A DNA stretch of 64,000 bases, taken from positions 1,478,001-1,542,000 of the forward strand of contig CP075370.1 in NCBI GenBank assembly GCA_019454225.1, in the 5' to 3' direction. The DNA comes from Paracoccaceae bacterium. GTDB lineage: Bacteria > Pseudomonadota > Alphaproteobacteria > Rhodobacterales > Rhodobacteraceae. A program made the translations under genes and the position numbers. Numbering within the stretch: position 1 is the first letter of the stretch; each line of letters begins with the position of its first letter. Positions 26,212 through 33,909 of the stretch are shown in pieces. The notes under the pieces were generated by a model, which did not search any database, was not told where the DNA came from, and worked only from the letters and a program-made list of their open reading frames with translations.

Positions 26212-26253
26212 CTCCTCTCCGGAGGAGGCCGGGGGGCGCGCCAACGCCCCCCG
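26212..26253 (+). terminator. Two consecutive hairpins ending the structural operon
   Basis: First stem CTCCTC / GAGGAG (26,212-26,227, 4-base loop); second a perfect 9-bp stem CGGGGGGCG / CGCCCCCCG (26,230-26,253, 6-base loop). They start five bases after the last tail gene. There is no T-run, so termination may be partial or Rho-assisted. The remaining ~90 bases before the methylase show no dyad of the late-promoter type. Confidence 0.6.
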
Positions 26254-26346
26254 ACACGGGGTCATCGATCAAGAAACCCCCGCCGACCAGCAAACGCTCA
26301 TGGCCGCACCACCCTCGCGAGGGCAGCGGAAAAAGAGCAGAACAAA

Positions 26347-27168
26347 ATGAGAAAGTCACTGATTCCCGTCGAGCCCGTCCGCCCCATCGCTGCTTGGGTG
26401 GGCGGCAAGAGGAACCTTGCAAAGCGCATCTGCGCCATCATCGACCAGGACAGCCATGCCACCTATGCCGAGCCCTTCGTCGGCATGGGCGGCATCTTCC
26501 TTCGCCGCACCCGCCGCCCGGCGGCCGAATTCATCAACGACCGCGGCCGCGACGTCTATACCCTCTTCCGTGTGCTGCAGGAGCACTACGTGGCCTTCCT
26601 CGACCTGCTGCGCTTCCAGATCACCACCCAGGCGAACTACGAGCGGCTGGTGGCGGTAGACCCAGATACCCTGACCGACATGCAGCGCGCCGCGCGATTC
26701 CTCTACCTCCAGCGCTGCGCCTTCGGCGGCAAGGTCTCAGGCCGGAACTTCGGGTTTTCGGTGGAACGGCCGGGCCGGTTCAACCTGACCACGCTTGAAC
26801 CCGATCTGGAGGCGCTGCACGGCCGACTGGCCGGGGTCACCGTGATGTGCCTCGACTTCCCCGACTTCATCCGCCGCGTGGATCGACCCTGCACACTCTT
26901 CTACCTCGATCCGCCCTATTGGGGCTGCGAGGACTACTATGGGCGCGATCTCTTCGGCCGCGAACGATTCGAGGAGATGGCGGACGTCCTCAGGGCGTTG
27001 AAGGGGCGTTTCATCCTGTCCTTGAACGACGTTCAAGGGGTGCGCGACACCTTCGCCGGGTTTGAAATGTGCGAGGTGCGGACACTCTACACGATCGCGT
27101 CGAAGGGTCCGGCCGAGCGCGGCGAGCTCCTGATCTCGAACTGGACGCTGCCGGGTCGTGGAGGCTGA
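26347..27168 (+). CDS. DNA adenine methylase (D12 class, Dam-like)
   Basis: A 273-residue N6-adenine methyltransferase with the D12 class order: N-terminal AAWVGGKRNLAKRI, AdoMet motif EPFVGMGGIF near residues 42-51 and catalytic DPPY at 188-191, then SLNDVQGVRDTF. It modifies phage DNA. It stands at the prophage right end, where Mu carries com/mom, and comes after a terminator, so it is probably expressed late under separate control. Recognition sequence is unknown. Confidence 0.9.
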   Translation: MRKSLIPVEPVRPIAAWVGGKRNLAKRICAIIDQDSHATYAEPFVGMGGIFLRRTRRPAAEFINDRGRDVYTLFRVLQEHYVAFLDLLRFQITTQANYERLVAVDPDTLTDMQRAARFLYLQRCAFGGKVSGRNFGFSVERPGRFNLTTLEPDLEALHGRLAGVTVMCLDFPDFIRRVDRPCTLFYLDPPYWGCEDYYGRDLFGRERFEEMADVLRALKGRFILSLNDVQGVRDTFAGFEMCEVRTLYTIASKGPAERGELLISNWTLPGRGG

Positions 27169-27272
27169 TGCGCGGCCGAGGGTCGCTTCGGCCCGCCCGA
27201 TGTCATGTCGCAGGGGATTGACGGGATACCGCGAACCGACCACCGTCAGGAAGAAAGGCCTTGTTCACCGCC

Positions 27273-27458
27273 ATGTCGCAACCGACGATACCCCCCCGCT
27301 CGGCCAAACCCGCCGCATCATCGAAGGCGGCGAGGACACGCGGTCTACTGTCGGCGGCGGAGATGGATGAGATCGAGATGCGGCAGTTGGACGAGATGTT
27401 CGCGCGGTTGAGGGCACGCAAGGCGCAGGACAAACCCGAGCCGCCGACCGGCGCCTAG
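27273..27458 (+). CDS. Small hypothetical protein with amphipathic helix
   Basis: A 61-residue protein from ATG 27,273 with a purine-rich AAGAAAGG stretch about 12-20 bases upstream. The N-terminal half is basic and disordered, the C-terminal half a charged amphipathic helix (SAAEMDEIEMRQLDEMFARL). Codon use is GC-rich like the structural genes. It lies between the methylase and the AT-richer island. No homologue recognised. Confidence 0.5.
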   Translation: MSQPTIPPRSAKPAASSKAARTRGLLSAAEMDEIEMRQLDEMFARLRARKAQDKPEPPTGA

Positions 27459-27601
27459 AAAAGACCAATCCGAACCCGCCGCCGGACTGGCGATGGCTGC
27501 AGCCACGGGGCGAGCGCATGCTGAGGGGGGGAGGTTGGATCAACTTGGCTCCGAACGCACCTTACATAACGTCATGATCGGTACTGGGAGTCGCATGGTA
27601 T

Positions 27602-27631
27602 TTGTTGTCACATCGTCTGCTAGGTTATACC
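27602..27631 (+). promoter_or_regulatory. Possible sigma-70 promoter of the cargo island
   Basis: In the 270-base gap before the cargo genes, where base composition turns AT-richer at about 27,540, TTGTTG and TATACC are spaced by 18 bases. An alternative -35 (TTGTCA) has a short 15-base spacer. It would leave a leader of about 90 bases before the TTG start at 27,729. Weak evidence. Confidence 0.3.
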
Positions 27632-27728
27632 CATGTGTTGTTCGCGCAACTGTTGGCAGGTATGCGAGGTTCGCCCGTATCAGTGATGAACGTGGAACTA
27701 TTCCTTAGGTGTTCTTGGAGTACAAGAA

Positions 27729-29198
27729 TTGCGATTTCCGTGGCGCAATCCGAAGCCGTATCGCTCGAAGCTCAAGAAATCACCTGAACGACGTGAATTT
27801 GCGGCGCACTATCGTTCCTACTACTCGATCAAGCTGGCGGGACTGCAGGGTCCGAGACTGCAGTCTGCTAGAGGTTGGAACACTCACGTCGCAAAGACCG
27901 CAAGAAAAATACTGCTGCATTCACTCGATACGAGAGCACCTCTAGGCGGAGTTCGCGAAGATGTGCGTACGAGGCTTCTCACCGGCAGGTACCGCTCCTC
28001 GATCTTGCTAGACGGGCTAGTTCCCGATCGATCCGACAGTTGGATGTCGGTTAGCAAACGGCTCAAGAGTCGCGTTGCGATAGAGATTTCTGTCGAGAAT
28101 TTTTCCTTCTTGCGCCACCCCAACGAGACCATCGAGGCGCTTGCTGCCATAGCGAGGGCCGAGACGAAGTGCCTCAGAGGCACGATCAACTTTAAGGATA
28201 GGACTTGCCTGGACTTGGGACCATGGCTGGTACTTGCTGTGATGCGGCAGGAAATGCTACCCATGTTCGTGGGTGGCGAGATCGGTGACGAACTGTCTCT
28301 GATAATCAAGGCTCTACGCCTGACCGAAGCCCTCAATATGTCGTTGATCCGTCAGCCGCGCTCATCCAAGGATCTTTGGGTCTTCCCGCTGAGAAGTAGG
28401 CGACGGGCGGGGTCGTCGACCTCTCCAACTCGCTTCACTGATGCTCAGTCCAATGAGGTCGTTCCTGGCGAGCTTTGTGATGCGCTGAATACCTGGCTAG
28501 AAACCGGCTCTCACCTACAGCTTAGCATCGAGGGCCGACGCAAAGTGAGCAAGATCGCAGGAGAAGTACTCGATAACGCGGAGCGGTTCAGTCGACCTGA
28601 CTTCCCGAACGACGGTGACTGGTCGATCACGGGTTTCATGCGTCGCGACAGTGTGAGCAGCAAGACCCAGTACTGGTGCCAGCTAGCTTTCCTCAGCGTG
28701 GGGACATCTATCGCGTCAACAGTAGTGAACTGTGACGCTCCTACCAGGGCTGCCATGGAGGAGTACGTGCGGCTGCACCGGGGCAGCCTGGCGAATCACA
28801 AGCATGCTGAAGCGCACTTAAGAACGATCTACGCTCTTCAAGACCTAGTCTCCGGTGACCCAGATGCGATTGCGAACGGACGTGGCGGTACCGGTTTCAG
28901 CGACATTATCAACCTCTTTGGTGACCTCGCTGCTATCGCGCCAGGCCTGGAACCCGCAAGACTTGCTATCGTCTCTGGTTGGACGTGCCTACATGTTGGT
29001 CCTCGACACTGTGAGCTGTCGAGACCACTGCCTGGCAGACCGTTCAATATTTGGCTGAACGAAACGAACGAAAAACACCGTCCTCCGGATCGCACTTCCG
29101 TGATAGAACTTGTAAACGAGTTTCGGGGCACCTTGATCTCGATGGCGTTCCCCTTGGATCACGACTACCTAACGAAGGCTGAAGATGCCCGCAGTTGA
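27729..29198 (+). CDS. Cargo protein 1: GHKL-type ATPase-like protein, unknown
   Basis: A 489-residue protein of unrecognised family. Its second half carries a GHKL (histidine-kinase-like ATPase) signature: N-box EVLDNAERFS with Glu279 and Asn283, and a GRGGTGF glycine box at 384-390 followed by a short helix and strand. No His-phosphorylation or receiver domain is seen. The N-terminal ~260 residues are basic and have no recognised fold. TTG 27,729 is the first usable start after an in-frame stop at 27,687, with GGAG eight bases upstream. The gene is clearly lower in GC than its phage neighbours. It overlaps the next gene by 14 bases. Confidence 0.7.
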   Translation: MRFPWRNPKPYRSKLKKSPERREFAAHYRSYYSIKLAGLQGPRLQSARGWNTHVAKTARKILLHSLDTRAPLGGVREDVRTRLLTGRYRSSILLDGLVPDRSDSWMSVSKRLKSRVAIEISVENFSFLRHPNETIEALAAIARAETKCLRGTINFKDRTCLDLGPWLVLAVMRQEMLPMFVGGEIGDELSLIIKALRLTEALNMSLIRQPRSSKDLWVFPLRSRRRAGSSTSPTRFTDAQSNEVVPGELCDALNTWLETGSHLQLSIEGRRKVSKIAGEVLDNAERFSRPDFPNDGDWSITGFMRRDSVSSKTQYWCQLAFLSVGTSIASTVVNCDAPTRAAMEEYVRLHRGSLANHKHAEAHLRTIYALQDLVSGDPDAIANGRGGTGFSDIINLFGDLAAIAPGLEPARLAIVSGWTCLHVGPRHCELSRPLPGRPFNIWLNETNEKHRPPDRTSVIELVNEFRGTLISMAFPLDHDYLTKAEDARS

Positions 29199-29511
29199 CC
29201 TTGCCCACCTGACACACAGGAAGGTACGCATGCTTACCGGACATCAGCGCGGACTGGCTGGTCGTACATACTACCAACTCGACCGGCTTGAGGCCGGTGA
29301 AGAGGTTGTAACTGTTGTGGCTCCTCCGGAGCTCGAAGCAGTTACCCCATCGTTCGTGCAGGGAATGTTCGCAGCCTCTATCAAGACGCTAGGTATGACT
29401 GGTGTTGAGCGGAAATATGATCTTTCAAAGCTGTCGCCGTACCTGCGTCGCGACTTCGAAATTGGGCTCGAGCGCCTCCGTCTCCATAACGACCGAAGCT
29501 TGTCATCGTAA
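29185..29511 (+). CDS. Cargo protein 2: STAS-like (DUF4325-like) protein
   Basis: A 108-residue protein overlapping cargo gene 1. The pattern VTPSFVQGMFAASIKTLG followed by KYDLSKLSPYLRRDFEIG resembles the C-terminal part of DUF4325 STAS-like domains, which are often found next to GHKL ATPases. STAS and GHKL proteins pair in anti-sigma/anti-anti-sigma switches, so this may be the regulatory partner of cargo protein 1. No conserved Ser phosphosite can be claimed. Low-GC codon use matches the neighbour. Confidence 0.6.
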   Translation: MPAVDLAHLTHRKVRMLTGHQRGLAGRTYYQLDRLEAGEEVVTVVAPPELEAVTPSFVQGMFAASIKTLGMTGVERKYDLSKLSPYLRRDFEIGLERLRLHNDRSLSS

Positions 29512-29527
29512 CCGCGTCTAGTGCAAC

Positions 29528-30013
29528 GTGGCATGGTTTCTGGGACATCTAGACACAGTTGTAATGGGCGCGCTCACCTTGATTGGCTTCTGGATGCAGT
29601 ACCAATCATTCAACAGCGAGCTGGCCAAGCGAGATGGGCGCGATGAGTTTGTTCGAACTGTTGAGGTCCCGCTCGATCACATCTTCGCTCGATTTGACGA
29701 ATTGCACCTAGATGTCTTTCGGTGGCAACGGCAGCCACACACCGACCTATCGCATGTCGGCGATCGATTATTTTCGCTTCTAAGAGCACTGAACCGAACC
29801 ATCAATGATCTTGCCGTGCAGCCCTTCGATTGCGACGACGGCTGGGTGTCGTATAGCACTGACGAAATTGAGGCATCATGGGAAGCGCTCTCGAACACAG
29901 ATGCGGACCCTTCCACCCGCGGGGCACGCGGAGAGGAGTTCTGTCGACAGCTTGATAGGCTTCTAGACAAGCTACGCACCCATCGCGACAGGTGTAGGCC
30001 CAGGCTGAAGTAA
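29528..30013 (+). CDS. Cargo protein 3: small protein with one N-terminal membrane segment
   Basis: A 161-residue protein from GTG 29,528, 16 bases after cargo gene 2. Residues about 7-24 (LDTVVMGALTLIGFW) form a membrane helix; the rest is a charged, helical cytoplasmic part rich in Asp and Arg with several Trp. It is unrecognised. The architecture, a short anchor with a soluble helical domain, fits a membrane effector or exclusion protein, which is inference. The ribosome site is weak, suggesting coupling to upstream translation. Confidence 0.55.
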   Translation: MAWFLGHLDTVVMGALTLIGFWMQYQSFNSELAKRDGRDEFVRTVEVPLDHIFARFDELHLDVFRWQRQPHTDLSHVGDRLFSLLRALNRTINDLAVQPFDCDDGWVSYSTDEIEASWEALSNTDADPSTRGARGEEFCRQLDRLLDKLRTHRDRCRPRLK

Positions 30014-30088
30014 GCTTGGTGCTTGGTGCCCGTCGAGCTGCAGACCTTCAACGCCCCCTTCAGCGCCCGGTTCTGAAAACCGTTCTGC

Positions 30089-30124
30089 TGCAGGTTAGGT
30101 TGTCAAACTGTGCAGGTTTGGTTG
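30089..30124. repeat. 22-bp-spaced direct repeat, candidate transposase sites at the prophage right end
   Basis: TGCAGGTTAGGTTG at 30,089-30,102 and TGCAGGTTTGGTTG at 30,111-30,124 differ at one position and are exactly 22 bases apart. Mu R1 and R2 transposase sites are adjacent 22-bp units. A CA-rich stretch follows at 30,130-30,140, so the right end may lie there. The 290-base gap also contains a short GCTTGGT repeat near 30,014-30,028 and nothing else recognisable. Confidence 0.4.
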
Positions 30125-30300
30125 GCGAGCCACAGCCACAATGGTCTTGTCCACAGGATATCGGCAGAGAAAACGCTTTACAGGCTTTCGGTCAACTCTC
30201 ACTATATCTAGTAAGGGCAGCAACATGTTTGGCTGCACCTTGCCAGACACCCAGCATCCTGTGGGTCTCGGCCTGCGGTTGCTCCATATGAGGCCGGGCC

Positions 30301-30804
30301 ATGTCGCTTTCCGAAGACTACCTGTCGAGCGAGGATCTTCATCCCATCGACATCGTCGAGACGCTTGCCGCCCATCACGACTGGGAGTTCGACCGGGTGA
30401 CGGACGACCAGATCGCGATGGCGGTCGAGGGGCAGTGGCGGACCTATTCGCTGACGCTGGCCTGGTCGGCGGGGGACGAGACGCTGCGCCTGATCTGCAC
30501 CTTCGAGATGGAGCCGCCCGAGGGGCGGCTGCCGGTGGTCCATGACGTGCTGAACCGCGTGAACGACATGGTCTGGACCGGCGCCTTCACCTGGTGGGCC
30601 GAGCAGAAGCTGATGGTCTGGCGCTATGGCCTGTGCCTGGCGGGCGGGCAGATCGCCACGCCGGAACAGATCGACCGGCTGATCGGCGGCGCGGTGATGG
30701 CCGCCGAACGGTTCTATCCGGCGTTCCAGCTTGCCGCCTGGGGCGACGAGGACGCCGCCGGGGCGGTCAAGGTCGCCATTGCCGAGGCCTTCGGACGCGC
30801 CTAG
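30301..30804 (+). CDS. YbjN domain protein
   Basis: A 167-residue YbjN-family protein, first clearly chromosomal gene after the prophage. It shows EDLHPIDIVETLAAHHDWEF at the start and FTWWAEQKLMVWRYGLCLAGG in the middle, both typical of the alphaproteobacterial group linked to proC. YbjN proteins are chaperone- or sensor-like and of uncertain function. A GAGG ribosome site lies about ten bases before ATG. It is followed by proC after 28 bases. Confidence 0.85.
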   Translation: MSLSEDYLSSEDLHPIDIVETLAAHHDWEFDRVTDDQIAMAVEGQWRTYSLTLAWSAGDETLRLICTFEMEPPEGRLPVVHDVLNRVNDMVWTGAFTWWAEQKLMVWRYGLCLAGGQIATPEQIDRLIGGAVMAAERFYPAFQLAAWGDEDAAGAVKVAIAEAFGRA

Positions 30805-30832
30805 GTTCGACCCCGCAACGAACGGGGGGCGC

Positions 30833-31645
30833 ATGACGCTGGACACGGTGAGGGATCGGGGGCTCGTGCTGCTCGGCTGCGGCAAGATGGGGTCGGCGCT
30901 GCTGGCGGGCTGGCTGGCGGCGGGGTTGCCGCCGGAGGCCGTGCATGTGACCGAACCGAACCCGTCGGACTGGCTGCGCGGCACCGGGGTTGCGGTGAAC
31001 GGCGCAATGCCCGGGGCGCCGGCTGTGCTGGTGGTGGCGGTCAAGCCGCAGATGATGGCCACGGCGCTGCCGGGCGTGGGCGGCCTTGGCGGGGGGGCGA
31101 CCCTTGTGCTGTCGATCGCGGCGGGCACGCGCATCGCGGCCTTCGAGACAATGCTGGGCGCGGGCACGCCGGTGGTTCGCGCCATGCCCAACACGCCCGC
31201 CATGGTGGGGCGCGGCATCACCGCGATCTGCGGCAATGCCCGCGCGACGCCCGATCACATGGCAACCGCCCGCGCCCTTCTGTCAGCGGTGGGCGAGGTG
31301 GTGGACCTTGATGCCGAGGACCAGATCGACGCGGTGACGGCGCTGTCGGGGTCGGGGCCCGCCTATGTCTTCCACCTGATCGAGGCGATGGCGGCAGCGG
31401 GGGCGGCGCAGGGCCTGCCCGACGACGTGGCGATGCGACTGGCGCGTGCCACGGTCTGCGGCGCGGGTGAACTTGCCTTCCGGTCGGCTGAGACGGCGGC
31501 GCAGTTGCGCGTCAACGTGACCTCGCCGGGCGGCACCACGGCGGCGGCCCTGGCGGTGCTGATGGATGCGGACCAGGGCCTGCCGCCGCTGATGCGGCGC
31601 GCGGTGCAGGCGGCTGCGGACCGGGGCCGGGAACTGGGCGCATGA
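30833..31645 (+). CDS. proC: Pyrroline-5-carboxylate reductase
   Basis: A 270-residue enzyme that reduces 1-pyrroline-5-carboxylate to proline with NAD(P)H. The Rossmann motif LLGCGKMGSALLAGWL lies near residues 12-27, VVRAMPNTPAMVG near 115, and the P5CR signature region VTALSGSGPAYVFHLIEA and VTSPGGTTAAAL are intact. ATG 30,833 is chosen as the start just before the Rossmann fold, with GGGGGGC upstream. It overlaps the next gene by four bases. Confidence 0.93.
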   Translation: MTLDTVRDRGLVLLGCGKMGSALLAGWLAAGLPPEAVHVTEPNPSDWLRGTGVAVNGAMPGAPAVLVVAVKPQMMATALPGVGGLGGGATLVLSIAAGTRIAAFETMLGAGTPVVRAMPNTPAMVGRGITAICGNARATPDHMATARALLSAVGEVVDLDAEDQIDAVTALSGSGPAYVFHLIEAMAAAGAAQGLPDDVAMRLARATVCGAGELAFRSAETAAQLRVNVTSPGGTTAAALAVLMDADQGLPPLMRRAVQAAADRGRELGA

Positions 31646-31977
31646 CGATCACCTGGGACGATTTCGCCAAGGTCGACATCCGGGTGGGCACGATCACCCG
31701 CGCCGAGCCATTCCCCGAGGCGCGCAAGCCCGCCTTGAAACTCTGGGTCGATTTCGGCGAAGGGATCGGGGTAAGACGGTCCTCGGCCCGGATCACGCGG
31801 CACTACCGGCCAGAGCAGATCGTCGGTCGGCAGGTGCTGGCGGTGGTGAACTTTCCACCGCGCCAGATCGGCCCCGTGCTGTCGGAGGTGCTGGTCCTGG
31901 GGGTGCCCGATGCGGAGGGCGAGGTCGTGCTGATCGGCCCCGGCCATGCCGTCCCGAATGGAGGAAGACTGTTTTGA
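31642..31977 (+). CDS. CsaA-like tRNA-binding domain protein
   Basis: A 111-residue stand-alone tRNA-binding (OB-fold) protein with the CsaA signature DFAKVDIRVGTI, EARKPALKLWVDFG and VLAVVNFPPRQIG. CsaA is described as a secretion-related chaperone, and the fold binds tRNA. It is coupled to proC by ATGA and to the dehydrogenase by a TTGA overlap. Confidence 0.88.
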   Translation: MTITWDDFAKVDIRVGTITRAEPFPEARKPALKLWVDFGEGIGVRRSSARITRHYRPEQIVGRQVLAVVNFPPRQIGPVLSEVLVLGVPDAEGEVVLIGPGHAVPNGGRLF

Positions 31978-32924
31978 AGACACTGCTCGTGACCCGCCCG
32001 CTGCCCGCCGAGGTCGTCGACGCCGCGCGCCCCGCCTATGAGGTGACCGTGCGGGACAGCACGCTGCCGCTTTCGGCTGCGGAACTGCGCGCCGCGCTGC
32101 GCGATTTCGATGCCGTCCTGCCCACGCTGGGCGACCGGTTCCAGGCCGATGTGTTTGCCGACGTGGCTGCGCCGCGTGCCAGGATTCTGGCGAATTTCGG
32201 CGTTGGTTACAACCACATAGACGTTGCGGCCGCGCGTGCGGCCGGGGTTGCGGTGACCAATACGCCGGGGGCGGTGACCGATGCGACGGCCGATATCGCC
32301 ATGCTGCTGATCCTGGCCACCGCGCGGCGGGCGGGCGAGGGTGAACGGATGCTGCGCGCGGGGAAATGGGAAGGCTGGCACCCGACGCAACTGCTGGGGC
32401 TGCATGTGTCGGGCAAGACGATCGGGATCATCGGGCTGGGCCGCATCGGCAAGGCGATCGCGCGGCGGGCGCATTTCGGGTTCGGAATGCAGGTGATCTT
32501 TGCCAACCGGTCCGCCGTGGCGGACCCGGGCCTGCCCGCCCGGCAGGTCAGCATGGCCGAGGCGATGGGTGCGGATGTGGTGGTGGTGGCGGTGCCCGCG
32601 AACCCGGCGACGCACCATCTGATCAATGCCGAGGCGCTGTCGCACATGGCGCCGCATGGCATCTTCGTCAACATCGCGCGGGGCGATGTGGTGGACGAGG
32701 CGGCGCTGGTCGCGGCGTTGCGGGAAGGGCGCATCGGGGGGGCAGGGCTGGATGTCTATGAGTTCGAGCCCAAGGTGCCGCCGGAACTGGTGGCGATGGA
32801 AAACGTCACCCTGCTGCCGCATCTGGGCACCGCGGCCCTGGAGGTTCGGGTCGGCATGGGGATGATGGCGGTGGCCAATCTGCTGGCCCATGCCGGCGAC
32901 CGCGCCCTGCCGAACCCGGTATGA
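31974..32924 (+). CDS. D-2-hydroxyacid dehydrogenase (glyoxylate/hydroxypyruvate reductase-like)
   Basis: A 316-residue NAD(P)-dependent dehydrogenase. It has the substrate-domain motif FGVGYNHIDVAAA, the Rossmann signature GKTIGIIGLGRIGKAIARRA near residues 145-163, NIARGDVVDEAAL and the catalytic His in LPHLGTAALEVR. It probably interconverts glyoxylate/glycolate or hydroxypyruvate/glycerate. The start is TTG at 31,974, supported by GAGGAAG about six bases upstream. A GC hairpin follows about 17 bases after the stop. Confidence 0.88.
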   Translation: MKTLLVTRPLPAEVVDAARPAYEVTVRDSTLPLSAAELRAALRDFDAVLPTLGDRFQADVFADVAAPRARILANFGVGYNHIDVAAARAAGVAVTNTPGAVTDATADIAMLLILATARRAGEGERMLRAGKWEGWHPTQLLGLHVSGKTIGIIGLGRIGKAIARRAHFGFGMQVIFANRSAVADPGLPARQVSMAEAMGADVVVVAVPANPATHHLINAEALSHMAPHGIFVNIARGDVVDEAALVAALREGRIGGAGLDVYEFEPKVPPELVAMENVTLLPHLGTAALEVRVGMGMMAVANLLAHAGDRALPNPV

Positions 32925-32941
32925 ACGGCGGCGGGGCAGTG

Positions 32942-32962
32942 CGGGGGCCTGCGCCCCCCGCC
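32942..32962 (+). terminator. GC hairpin after the dehydrogenase
   Basis: Stem GCGGGGG / CCCCCGC with a 7-base loop, 17 bases after the dehydrogenase stop and before the sulfotransferase. No T-run. Plausible end of the proC operon. Confidence 0.4.
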
Positions 32963-33048
32963 TGCTGCGCCGGGCCGGGACCGTGGAATTTTGTCCGTGA
33001 AATGAGGTGGTTGCAGCCAAGGCCCCGGGGGCGTTCGGGGCGGCGGCG

Positions 33049-33723
33049 ATGATCATCTCGCGGGGTCGGCGCTATGTGTTCGTGCATGTCCCCAAGACGG
33101 GGGGCACCGCCCTGGCGCTGGCGCTGGAGGCGCGCGCGATGGCGGATGACATCCTGATCGGGGATACGCCCAAGGCCCGGCAGCGGCGGGGCCGGGTGAA
33201 GGGGATGAAGGCGGCGGGGCGGCTGTGGAAGCATTCGACCCTTGCCGACATCGACGGACTGGTGACCACCGCGGAACTTGCGGAACTGTTCACCGTCACC
33301 ATGGTCCGCAACCCCTGGGACCGGGCCGTGAGCTATTATCACTGGCTGCGCGGGCAGGGTTTCGCGCATCCCGCCGTCGGCCTTGCCAAGGCACTGGATT
33401 TCAAGGGATTTCTGGGGCATCCGCAGACCCGGGCGGCGTTCCGGCTGTGGCCCTATGGCGCCTACATGCGTGACGCGGCGGGGGTGGAGCGGGCGCGCTG
33501 CTTCATCCGGCTGGAACATTTCGCCAGCGACGCGGCGCCCTTCGAGACCCATCTGGGGTTCCGCCTGCCGCTGGTGCGCAGCAATGCGAGCGACCGGGCG
33601 GCGGACTGGCGACCCTATTACGACGATGCGTCGGCGGCGCTGCTGGCCGAGCTTTGCGCCGAGGACGTTGCGCGGTTCGGATATGGGTTCGATGACGCGG
33701 CGGGTGAGGGTTCGGCGGGTTAA
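33049..33723 (+). CDS. Sulfotransferase family protein
   Basis: A 224-residue protein with the 5'-phosphosulfate loop HVPKTGGTALALAL near residues 11-24 and the 3'-phosphate motif TVTMVRNPWDRAVSYY near 83-98, both typical of PAPS-dependent sulfotransferases of the type found in marine Rhodobacterales. It would sulfate a carbohydrate or other small acceptor; the substrate is unknown. ATG 33,049 is preferred to an in-frame GTG 42 bases upstream because it begins the conserved strand. Confidence 0.85.
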   Translation: MIISRGRRYVFVHVPKTGGTALALALEARAMADDILIGDTPKARQRRGRVKGMKAAGRLWKHSTLADIDGLVTTAELAELFTVTMVRNPWDRAVSYYHWLRGQGFAHPAVGLAKALDFKGFLGHPQTRAAFRLWPYGAYMRDAAGVERARCFIRLEHFASDAAPFETHLGFRLPLVRSNASDRAADWRPYYDDASAALLAELCAEDVARFGYGFDDAAGEGSAG

Positions 33724-33748
33724 CCCCATGAAACGGCGGGATGTTGAC

Positions 33749-33799
33749 CGTATGGCATCCGTCCCGTTGCCGTCTGTTTCGCGTATGGCATCCGTCCCG
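33749..33799. repeat. 18-bp direct repeat in a convergent gap
   Basis: CGTATGGCATCCGTCCCG occurs at 33,749-33,766 and again at 33,782-33,799, a 33-base period, in the gap between the convergent sulfotransferase and fadJ genes. No gene or known element explains it. Confidence 0.7.
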
Positions 33800-33856
33800 A
33801 CAGGGCGCACGCTGCCCGCCGTCAACCCGCAACGCCCGGACGCAGGGAACCATGCT

Positions 33857-33879
33857 CCCCGGGGCGTGCGGCCCCGGGG
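33857..33879. terminator. Bidirectional GC hairpin between convergent genes
   Basis: A perfect 9-bp stem CCCCGGGGC / GCCCCGGGG with a 5-base loop lies between the ends of the sulfotransferase (plus) and fadJ (minus). It could terminate both; T-runs are absent. Confidence 0.5.
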
Positions 33880-33909
33880 TGCGGACAGGTCGTGCGGTGG
33901 TGCGGGGGG

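Larger units (their letters stand above)
1..30140. mobile_element. Mu-like transposable prophage, right-hand part
   Basis: Almost every gene to 27,168 lies on the plus strand with ATGA-type overlaps, in Mu order: gemA, late activator, lysis, gp25-27, terminase, DUF935 portal, MuF, gpG, protease/scaffold, gpT-type capsid, DUF1320. Instead of Mu's contractile tail it has a siphovirus tail with GTA-like tip genes, as in the Rhodobacter phage RcapMu. The left end, repressor and transposase genes are outside the window. The right boundary is inferred: host-type genes begin at 30,301, and a pair of 22-bp-spaced repeats ends near 30,124. No 5-bp target duplication can be checked without the left end. 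Confidence 0.9.

Noticed and set aside
26208..26346. A third late-activator site before the right-end methylase
   Set aside because: No ACACC-N6-GGTGT-like dyad could be found in this gap.
27170..27540. Placing the prophage right end at the change in base composition near 27,540
   Set aside because: No repeat or terminal CA/TG structure is found there, and Mu-like phages often carry AT-rich cargo inside the right end. It remains possible.
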